DNA from: Ciona savignyi
Taxonomy: Eukaryota > Chordata > Ascidiacea > Phlebobranchia > Cionidae
Assembly: GCA_000149265.1 (NCBI GenBank)
Contig: CH003129.1
Span: 184,825-248,824, forward strand
Direction of reading: 5' to 3'
DNA: 64,000 nucleotides
Below are positions 54,800 to 64,000 of this stretch, one piece after another (position 1 is the first letter of the stretch; every line of letters starts with the position of its first letter). The notes beneath the pieces are model-generated. The model was not told where the DNA came from, did no database searches, and saw only the letters and a program-made list of their open reading frames with translations. The position numbers and the translations under genes were made by a program.

Positions 54800-56585
54800 G
54801 TTTATTCTTTAACAACCACTATTTGTAAAACACATGTTGTATGCCATATATTCATGCTACAGGGTCCCTAACCACATTTTGTATTTTATACACTGAGTAT
54901 GTAGTTTTCGTTTCTGCAAGCATAAACGCATGGGTCCCATAGTTATCAAACCAAACTTCTTCTCCGTGTGTAGATAAAAAAGAACAATCGTGCTAGATTT
55001 ACAAAGGTTTTACCACAAATGTTCTAAATTAAAGCTTTGTTTCAAGTGCTGTATTGAAATGAAGCTAAATTCCTAAAACAGCCCGATTTAGTTTTTGATG
55101 ACTTCGGAGAATTCCCCATGGGCTTAGTACATACGTTTCTGTTTTTACATATAGGTCATGTTATTCAACAATTCTTAAAGTTTTAATCCAATTTGACGAA
55201 TCCTTGTTGGAGATGTCAGTGCAATGTGGCATGCTTGTCACAATCATTAGTCAGGGACATATCTTCGTTTTTAAGGGAGTTACCCTAAGTAAATGTTTTC
55301 TTTCTTTTAAATGACACAGGGGGGTTAACGATCCAGCATTCCACCGAATCTGATCAAAATTAGAGCAGCTGTTCAAGCGCCATGCCCAAAAAAGCTAGTT
55401 TTTCTAGAAAAAATAACCGTTTTGGTGTTTAACGCCCCCGGGGAATTCCAATGAAATCATTACCCAAAATTTTGGTTTCTGCATATCAAGACCATGTTGT
55501 CTAACAAATGTTTAATTTTCATTTCGATTCCAATATTCCTTTTGGTAGATGTTAGAGCGACATGGCATGCTTGTCACAATCATCATTTGAGAACAAAATC
55601 TTATTTTTTAGGGTATTTTCCTAGGTAATTTTTTTTATTTCTTCTAAGTGTTAAATCAGTTACTAATGCACTTATATTTTCCGAATTATGATTCAAATTG
55701 GAGAAGCCGTTCAAGCGCTATGGCCTAAAAAGCTATTTTTTTAGAAAAAATGACCGTTTTGGTTTTTAACGTCCAAGGGGAATTCTCCTGAATTTATCAC
55801 CCAAAATATTGGTTTCTGCATATCTAGACCATGTTGTCTAACAAATCACCAAGTTTCATTGCGATTCCATTACTCCTTTTTCGGGGCGACATGCTATGCC
55901 TGTCACAATCATCATTTGAGAATAAAATCTTATTTTTAGGGTATTTTCCTAGGTAATGTTGTTATTTCTTTTAAGTGTTAAATCAGTGACTAATGCACAT
56001 ACATTCTAGTAAATTTAATTCAAATTGGAGCAGCCGTTCAAGCGCTATGCCCGAAAAAAGTCAATTTTTTTAGATAAAAGTAGCGTTTTGGTTTGTAACG
56101 TCCCAGGGGAATTCCCCTTGGTTTATTACCCAAAATTTTGGTTTCTGTATATCAAGACCATGTTGTCTAACAAATAACAAAGTTTGATTGCGATTACATT
56201 TTTCCTTCCGTTAGATGTCGGGGCGACATGGCGTGCTTGTCACAATCATGATTTGAAAACAAAATGTTATTTTTAGGGTATTTCCCTAGGTAATTTTTTT
56301 ATTTCTTCCAAAGTGTTAAATCAGTTACTAATGCACTTACATTTTACCAAATATGATTCAAATTGGAGCTGCCGTTCAAGCGCTATGCCCAAAAAAGCTA
56401 GTTTTTTTAGAAAAAAATACCGTTTTGGTTTTTAACGTCCCAGGGGAATTCCCCTGGTTTTCCCAAAATTTGGGTTTTCTGGTAGATGTCGGGGCGACAT
56501 GCCATTCCTGTCGAGCGTTTGACGAAAAAAAACGGACAAAAACAATATGTGTCCCAATTTTTCAAATGGGACCCATAACTATACT
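54800..56585 (+). repeat. Dispersed element of about 335-bp units, copy 3 (longest)
   Basis: Same outer parts as 45430 but with four internal blocks: TTCAAGCGC falls near 55372, 55710, 56037 and 56374, spacing about 338, 327 and 338 bp. It ends AAATGGGACCCATAACT. Internal palindromes AGGGGAATTCCCCT recur in each block. No protein. Confidence 0.85.
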
Positions 56586-57034
56586 TTTTCCGATATTGTG
56601 AAATTCCAATTTTAATCATATTGTGTTATTCCAATTGTATGTTTATAATTCGTTAAAATTATACTTGGTCTATTTATCTTCTGCATAAGCTTTATTTACC
56701 AGTTCGTAGATCTTGGTGAATTTTGGTCTCCTTGGCAAGGCAATTTACTCTCGATGGTTTACTAAAAGGGGATAAAAATCATGTCGATATTTTCAAGATT
56801 TTATACGAATAAGTTTTGTAATAATGATCTTAAAAAGCATTGGACAGCTCTGGTAACCGAGTGCTCTACAAGGGTTGAGAGTATCCAAGATTAACATGTG
56901 GAATCGAAAATAGTTTTCTTAATAGACTCAAAACCAATTAACACTAAAATAAGCCGTAGGCTAATTTAATGTCAAATGCACTAATATGAAAGAGGAAATG
57001 AGAAAACCTGTAAATACTAGTCCGACTGAATAGT

Positions 57035-57305
57035 CTGGTCTTGGTGGATAAGTGCGTCGACTTTGGTTGATAGCTCGTCGGTCGTGTCCTTACGCAAGTC
57101 CCTTAACGTACATTGCCTGAACCCAGCGGATTAAATGGCTTTACTAAATTATAAAAACTATAAATCATAGCCTACCCAGCACACCGTAATAGCTCCGATA
57201 ACCCGACAGTTGGCGCAAGGTGATCTGACGATTGTGTTTGTGTTACCGCCCTTATTGGTTTTCCCATTCATGGAGATAAACATGAATATCCTATTTTATC
57301 CTACC
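57035..57305 (+). mobile_element. SINE copy, reverse orientation
   Basis: The tRNA-like head is at left (GTCTTGGTGGATAAGTGCGT) and the tail ATGAATATCCTATTTTATCC at right, opposite to most copies in the window. Confidence 0.75.
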
Positions 57306-57414
57306 CTTCGGTTTATTTGCAACTAGAGACTTAGATATGTGCGAAAAAGAAGATAAAAAAATAGTTTATACAGGGATACTGGGCGACGTAAAAACATATT
57401 AAAAAGTAAAATGA

Positions 57415-57515
57415 GGATAGGATAGGATATTTATGTTTATCCCCGTGAATGTAAAAATACAAGGAACGTTAACACACGGCAATCGTCAGATTTCCTCGCG
57501 CCCACCGTCAGGTTA
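57415..57515 (-). mobile_element. SINE tail fragment
   Basis: GGATAGGATATTTATGTTTA to CTCGCGCCCACCGTCAGGTTA, then similarity stops a few bases before the possible exon at 57523. Confidence 0.7.
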
Positions 57516-57522
57516 TATTTAG

Positions 57523-57616
57523 AGATGCGTGTGTAGCCCGTATGTTTGTCGGATGCCAGCAGATTAAGCCGCACAATATTGGCGGAATTGACCCAGAATG
57601 CAGTGGATCATATGAT
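57523..57616 (+). CDS. Possible orphan exon of unknown gene
   Basis: Between TATTTAG and GTGAGA, open in one frame: DACVARMFVGCQQIK, then GGIDPECSGSYD; three Cys. The composition looks protein-like and the borders are good, but no neighbouring exons were found and I do not recognise the family. It could be chance. Confidence 0.25.
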
Positions 57617-59280
57617 GTGAGAATAAATCTATAATTTAAGATTACCGCGTGTTTAAAACAGCTCTATATTACGAACCACATTCTGACGCTCTTAACGAAT
57701 TATGCTAAAATATGAAATAAAAACAAGCTTTGGCACTACAGATTTTATTCAGTAAAAATAATCGTGTAAACGAAGGAATAAAAATCATGAATGTGTCATA
57801 TTGAGTATGGTGCCCCGCGGGCCTTTTCTTGGGCGTCAGCACAACTCGTGCTTTTTTATTTAGCCAAACTTCGAAGCCATAATTGACTCTTCACTAAGTT
57901 TTATATACAAATCGGTACATTAAGCGATAAGCGATATTCTTAACGATTTAAACAAACAATTACAACATCTTCCTCTACAAAGATGCCACATTAACCCAGT
58001 ATCAATGCACTGCCCGTGCGCATAGTTTCACGATTGTATAAATTATTATTTCTATCTTTGCGGAACATGTTCTGCATGGTTAACTTCTGGGATAGGTCCC
58101 TTCCAGTTTTAATGTTCGGCCGGTTTTCTTTTTTTGTTGCCAATTTACTGCCAGTTTCTTTTTTGTCGTACCGACGGCCATTGCGTAGCTTAGTTAAATA
58201 GTGGAATACAAGTACGTGTAAATACATTTCTCGGCTAGGCAATAGATAAGGTAATGTAATAAACAGTCCTGTTTTATTAGGCTAGCCTAGATTTTATTGA
58301 CAAAACCAAATGCAGTAAAATTAAACGCTACACACGCTGGTTTAGTTTGACGGATAATTTACAAAAAAACAAAGCTCCTAAAATGTAAGAAATCCTATCA
58401 TAATTATGTAAAAGTTTGAAATATTCCATTTTTTAAATTATAGAAAAAAGAAAAAAACAGAAATGTAAAAATTTAGGGAAACCAATTTTCAAGTAATTTT
58501 GGAAAATCGAAAATGCTAGTTTGAAGAAAGGGATGCATTATGTTTAAGCATTTAAAGCCTGTAAATTATAAAAAATAAATGTTATAAATTGCAAATAGAA
58601 AAGAAAATTGATCACTTTCTTTAAACAGGTACCATCTTTTGTCATTTTTAATATGTCACAGAAAACTTAACTTGCTTAAAATAGGTCAATGAAAAAAAGA
58701 AAATTGATATTTTTGTTTTAAACCTACTCAGTCAGACATCTTATTAGTAAATGCATTCATAGAGGCATGCAAAGTATTAAGAAAAAGTAAATTAACCCAC
58801 ACTCCCACTTTTTTTACATTCATATAGGTATGGGAGGCTTTATAATAAAATAATCTGGGCGTTTCTTGGGCTGTATACCAATTGAAAATTTGTGGCATAC
58901 AATCCTTGGGAATGATATGATCTATTTTGTATTTGTTTATAGATGTTTGGTACGCTATGATAAACACCAAGTACCATGACTACAAATCAAATCATTCATT
59001 TAATTTTTAACTAAAACATAAAGGGGCTCTACATTTTAAGATGAACTTAAAGTTAATCTTGTTGAAATTTACTACTTTTGGTGTCTTAAACATTGTAGTT
59101 TTAAATACATACATACACAATTATCATTTGTATTTTCCCAACTCGATTGGCGAAAAATGACATACCGTACATAAAGGTCGCATTGGGGCTGTATTTTTAA
59201 AGCCATCTGATTATATTTAATCCCTAACCTGACATGCCATGGTATAGATGCCATATTCAACCATACTTCTGCCCTTTATT
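57617..59280. other. Coronin 5' flank, no other content
   Basis: AT-rich, with unsupported small frames (57991-58242 minus, 58728-58970 minus). No repeat or gene recognised. Confidence 0.5.
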
Positions 59281-59286
59281 TTTCAG
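59281..59286 (+). promoter_or_regulatory. Splice acceptor 49 nt upstream of the coronin ATG
   Basis: GCCCTTTATTTTTCAG is a strong acceptor in front of a short 5' leader (59287-59334). It is either the end of a 5' UTR intron or a spliced-leader trans-splice site, a process known in Ciona. Sequence alone does not decide. Confidence 0.45.
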
Positions 59287-59334
59287 TTTAGGATAAAGTG
59301 GATTTAGGCAAAATCTGTCCAATTTACATCAAAC

Positions 59335-62300
59335 ATGTCTAGAGTAGTAAGGCAAAGCAAGTACCGTCATGTGTTTGGCACAAACCTTAAACAAGATGCC
59401 TGTTACACTGCAATAAACACGAATAAAAACAGTGCGAATGGAACATTTTGTGCCGTCAACCCAAAGTTTATTGCATTTTCTATCAATTCTACTGGTGGTG
59501 GAGCCTTTCAAGTGTTGCCTCTTACCCAGGTACATCTTTTTATTAAAAGTGTAAACTTGGTTGTATATACAGTTTAAGTGTACCGGTACCTATTAGTCAA
59601 ATTGTTAAGGGGTACGCGTTTTTTTGAATATAAAGTCACATATAATCGGACACACAATGTCACTTGTTAAGTGCTTTATGTATTGGACATTCCACAGCTA
59701 AAATCACAACCTTGGTCTTGTACCACCGGAAGTATAGCTGAAAAAAGTGAAAATATCACATCCAGCTGTACCCATATAACCGAAAAACCCATTTACATAT
59801 CTTTCAAGTTTACATGGTGTACTCTCGCCATTTGTTTATTATTTAAACTTTAAAGTAATTGAATTTTGCATATTTATTTATAGACTCTGCACCAGGGATC
59901 GATGTGTGTTGTAAAAACACCCATTTCTTGGAATAGATTTTTCTACCTGCTTACTATATTTATTGAGTGATATTTTTGTCACATTTTTACATCCACAAGA
60001 CACCGTTACATAGCCCAATTAAAAGGTAGTTGGCAAACAATTTATTTTTATGACTACTTGTTCTGGGTTTTCCAGACTGTTTTGTTATTAATATACCCAC
60101 CATTGTACTTTACAGACGGGGCGTATGTCGCCAAAGCAACCCAGCTTTAATGCCCATAAAACTGCTGTCTTAACCCTTGAATTTTCACCTTTCAATGACA
60201 ACCTGCTGGCTACATGTGCAGACAATGGAGAAGTCATGGTATTTATTGCTTGTTTATTTTTAATTCCCACAACCTTATTGTGCATAATTTGTTAAAAAAA
60301 TATTGACATTGTTCAGAAGAGTTTGTTTATTAGGCATATTGTTTTACATAGCGTGTTTATTGGGACATTTTTTAACGTATAGTGATTACTGATTATTAGC
60401 ACTTTTAAAATAAAAAATAATTTGGTAGCCTAGACTGTATAGTGCGATTATCAAAATCTATAACTACATAACAGACCTCATTATAATGCTATTGTCTAAA
60501 ATATTGTGCAAAATACAATGTTGATTCAATTGTTATAAAACATATAGTGACCTAATTGAACATCCTCTGAGTAAATATTCACGCAAATATGTATTTATTG
60601 TGGATTTAAAATTTAAAATTAACCTTCTTATCCACACATTTCAATTTTCTAATGAAGCATTTACCTTTAATCAAATTTACATTTAACCTTTAGAAACGAG
60701 ATTCTTTTTGCTTAAATTACGCATTTTAATTGGTTATGCTTTGTAGTGCTCTAGCACCTTGTTTACTAAAGTTAGGGCAAAACGTTTAAAACTTAAGTTG
60801 TTTGAAATTAAATTTTTTGATGACGCCACAGTTGTGTCGTCCACTTACTATCTTTTCTCATCATTGTATTAGTTTCTGATTCTTGACAATACAACATAAC
60901 TTTTATTTATAAATTTGCTCATCAATGCATTTCGCTGAAAAATACTTTCCTTTCGATTTAATGACGAAATATGTTTCTTAAAAGTTAGCGTAAGAAAAAA
61001 ACTTGTTTGTCCATTTTCGTGCAACACCAATCATTTTACGCAGCTCTGGGAAATTCCTGACGAGGGAATCAAAGAAAATCAAGACGAGCCACTTGCAACT
61101 CTACAAAAGCATAAAAAGCGAGTGAACCTGCTCAAGTGGAACCCAGTAGCTGACAACATTTTAATATCTGCAGGTTGGTACTCTCTGCTAGATTATGTAG
61201 CAATGTTTAGCAACAAATTTGAACCTATTTATTTGTTGTATAGTGTTGTTACTCTGAGTTACTGTTGTGTAATGCATTAACAATGTTTATATTAAGTACA
61301 TTGTGCCATATTTGTGAAATGTCATTTTTGCTATTATCATGTAGATGTAGTGTAAAAATCTTAATTCTGAATTCTGGGCCATTAGTAGTACCGGTAGTTC
61401 TTTAAGGGGCATTTGTACCTACCAAATGGTATGTTATTTTAGTTATAACAAATGCTAAGGGTTATTTGGGTATTGTGCAGAACATGCAAAGATAATATAA
61501 TAAAATTAATATTTTTTATTAATGACAATGTTGGAATAAGACGCTAGCTTCATAGAAGGACAAATCATATGATAAAATGCAGAGAAATAAAACAAAACTT
61601 TTTCATATTGTTTTACAAAAAAATGCTTAAAAGGGCCACAAAAACAATGGCGTTATTAAAGTAAAAAAAACTGTCTTGGGGATTTTGACAAAGGAACGTC
61701 ATTTTTTTATTTATAAAGTAAAATGATGTTTGCATCGACACTTTTTAGCAGTGGCAATCTATGTATGCTCTTCTTATCATATTAAACTAATGATTGTTTT
61801 ACTTCATAATATATAATAACTAAACAAATGTGTACACCTAAAAGCATTGTCGTACGCTACAAAACCCCAATGTTTGAACCCTTTATGACCTCTGTCTCTT
61901 ACAAGGGTGTTAAACAGGAAGGTAAACGTACTATTTCTGTGATTACATGCATTATGTATGTTTAAGTGGCCGTAAATGAGCTGACTGTTGGCCACTAAAC
62001 ACATAATACATAGTAAAACAGAGTTTACGACTGACTAGCGCAAATAGAGATAATTACTTGCCAGAGTTGACTGATATTGTCATAAGGGGTTAAAGACTAA
62101 GGTTATTGGGAGAGATAACTTTTCAGAACTTTATATTTAGCAAAGCAATATAGCAAAGTAGGCTAATTAAAAAAATTAAAATGTATGTCCTTCGGAATCA
62201 AAGAGTACCCTTAATTAACATCCACAAACCATTTTCTTACTGTATCAGGTCCCGGTATATAACCTATCAGAAAAACGTTAAATGATATTTTAATATAGCA

Positions 62301-63857
62301 ACACACACAAAACTTCAATTAGTTACTGTAATTATAAGACGAAGCAAGTCTTCTTACAGTATAAAGAAAAAATAACATTGAAAAGCCTTCCATCACCTTA
62401 TTTTTGTTATATATTTAGTTGTTTTTTTATCAGTTTAATAAATCTATATAATTAGCTGAGTTAAATGAAAAGCCGAACTTTTCATTTTAGTCTGAAAAGT
62501 GTTTTGTTCTGCTTGTGACTGTTCGCTTTTTTATATGAACTTCAATAGGACAATTGAGAAACAAAATAAAATAATAATACATCAAACCTGCTTAAATTTT
62601 TTACTGTCTTGTGCACTTAAACAAACAAGGTTATTGTGTGTGGGAGGGCTAAAGAAAAGCCAAAAAACTATTTCTTTTATTTGGAAAACTTTATTTTTGA
62701 AATAAAAACTTAAAAATGGCCATGGTATTCTTTGAACAGGATAGGATAGAGTATTCATGTTTATTCCATTATTGTGAAAAATAAGCTGTTTAACACACGG
62801 GCAATCATCAGATCACCTCGCGCCCACCGTTGGGTTAACAAGGCTATTGCAGTGTGTTGTATATGAATTAAATGTTCCTTAAACTTACTAGAACCCATCA
62901 TTCTGCAGGGTTCACGTGATTATGACGAAAAAACTCATTTCTAACTAAAGGGTTCAACAAAATAACTCTTAATTTTCATACACTAACAGGCATATTTCAC
63001 ACACAGATAGATAAACTTTTAAAAAATTTCACACACAATATTTTTTCACACACAGGGTCGGAAAACTTTATCTGCGTGTGGAACACTGAAACAGGGGAAC
63101 TTATCTACGAGATCCCCTTGCCGGACTCCTTGTTTGATGTCTGCTGGAACCACAATGGAACAGAAATCGCCACAACTTGCAGGGACAAGGCTCTTCGAGT
63201 GTACGATGTACGGTCGCAGGAGTTACTTCATGTAAGAAATTTTTATTGTTTGTGGTGGTGAATTCGTGTTAAATTGACTAATTCATGCCGTTAAGAGTTG
63301 TTTTGTTAACATCGCACTGATAATTTAACATTTTTATTTATTGCATTTTGCAAGTTTATTTCCTGGAATACTGTTGTTCCCAGCGTAAGAAATTGCTTGT
63401 GATTTGTGGTGTTGAATTCATGTTAAATTAAATGATTTATGTCATTAAGGTTCGTCTTGTTGTCATTTCTATGATAATTTGAATTTTTTGTAATTTACTT
63501 CATATTTTAATTTTTTTTTTTCTGAATAAATATAATTGTTTTTCTCTTATTTCTGGCAAGACACCAATGATTCTTAATGTTTCAAGTTTAACTAATATTT
63601 CAAAATAATTCATTTCTAGCAGGTCATCGATTTGTAGCCATTTCAATGCTTATTTTTTAATGCTTCTTTCGATTTTTTAATGCTTCTTTCCATTTGTAGC
63701 CATTTCAATGCTTCTTTTTAATTTCTCTTGTATTTTGCAGGAGAAAGAGAAGTGCTGTGGTTCTTCCACCTTCATGACCTGCAATTATGTGTTAAAAAAC
63801 AAGTTATTTCTCACTGCGAAAGTGGCAGGAGCTAAGCAGTACTTCTTATTTGACCTG
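59335..63857 (+). CDS. CORO: Coronin, first five coding exons
   Basis: Exons 59335-59529, 60116-60238, 61044-61173, 63056-63231 and 63741-63857 (741 nt, 247 residues), phases matching, continuing off the right edge with a GTAGGT donor. The N terminus (MSRVVRQSKYRHVFGTN) is the coronin signature, followed by FCAVNPKFIAFSI and GGGAFQVLPL. WD-repeat blades follow: AHKTAVLTLEFSPFNDNLLA, VMLWEIP, HKKRVNLLKWNP, ICVWNTETGE, DVCWNHNGTEIATT. Coronins form a seven-blade propeller plus C-terminal extension and coiled coil, bind F-actin and act with Arp2/3 and cofilin. Family length is about 450-490 residues, so about half is here. The last part (from KEKCCGSST) is more divergent than vertebrate CORO1/2/6; the short type I or II class is likely, subtype not assigned. 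Confidence 0.93.
61174..63055 (+). other. Large coronin intron
   Basis: AT-rich; the only recognisable element is a SINE fragment at about 62738-62935. No tandem arrays of the kind seen in the UBAP2L homologue. The introns 59530-60115, 60239-61043 and 63232-63740 likewise hold nothing notable. Confidence 0.6.
62738..62935 (-). mobile_element. SINE fragment in the coronin intron
   Basis: AGGATAGGATAGAGTATTCA, the CTATTGCAGTGTGTTGTATA core and AACCCATCATTCTGCAGGGT; the tRNA-like head is missing. Confidence 0.75.
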
Positions 63858-64000
63858 GTAGGTAAAAGGATGAATAGGAAACCATAATCGATAATTAGCA
63901 AACCATAAAAGACGTAGAAAACAATAAGATAAATAGAAAAACTTGAAAAGTACAAGAAATGGTGGTATAGTGGAAAAAACTGGAAAACGGGTGTGGTAAA

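Overview
The window looks like nuclear DNA of a solitary sea squirt, most likely Ciona or a close relative. This is an inference from intron-rich, chordate-like gene structures in AT-rich sequence, many short tRNA-derived SINEs and MITEs, and a 100-N scaffold gap flanked by two slightly different copies of the same sequence, as expected from a highly polymorphic diploid. No species can be proved from the sequence alone.

Layout. (1) 1-33219, plus strand: the 3' part of a very intron-rich UBAP2/UBAP2L (Lingerer) homologue. I resolved 28 exons by hand; every splice phase agrees, giving about 1,100 residues that end at the TAG at 33217-33219. The N-terminal UBA-domain exons lie left of the window. 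Most of its introns carry tandem-repeat arrays, many of them starting or ending exactly at a splice junction. Two exons (15251-15347 and 15696-15767) occur twice, either side of the gap, probably as unmerged haplotypes. Introns also hold three hAT-like elements, one pogo/Tigger-like MITE and several SINEs. (2) 36040-37107, minus strand: a single-exon pygopus (PYGO) gene with the NPF motif and a C-terminal PHD finger. (3) 37740-45290: a transposon with long terminal inverted repeats and 32-33-bp subterminal repeats. It encodes a Myb/SANT-like (PIF/Harbinger accessory type) protein. It was split by a young BEL/Pao LTR retrotransposon (38870-43775) that keeps gag and protease but has lost reverse transcriptase, RNase H and most of integrase. 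(4) 45291-59334: mostly repeats (a dispersed element built of about 335-bp units, many SINEs, a LINE endonuclease fragment) around a small four-exon minus-strand gene (49989-51555). That gene encodes a predicted secreted single C-type-lectin-domain protein of 232 residues. (5) 59335-63857, plus strand: the first five coding exons of a coronin, continuing past the right edge.

The host genes belong to different processes: UBAP2L in RNA-binding and stress-granule biology, PYGO in Wnt/beta-catenin transcription, coronin in actin dynamics, and the lectin-like protein probably in secreted recognition. There is no operon-like arrangement. The most unusual feature of the window is the splice-junction-anchored repeat expansion along the UBAP2L-like gene.
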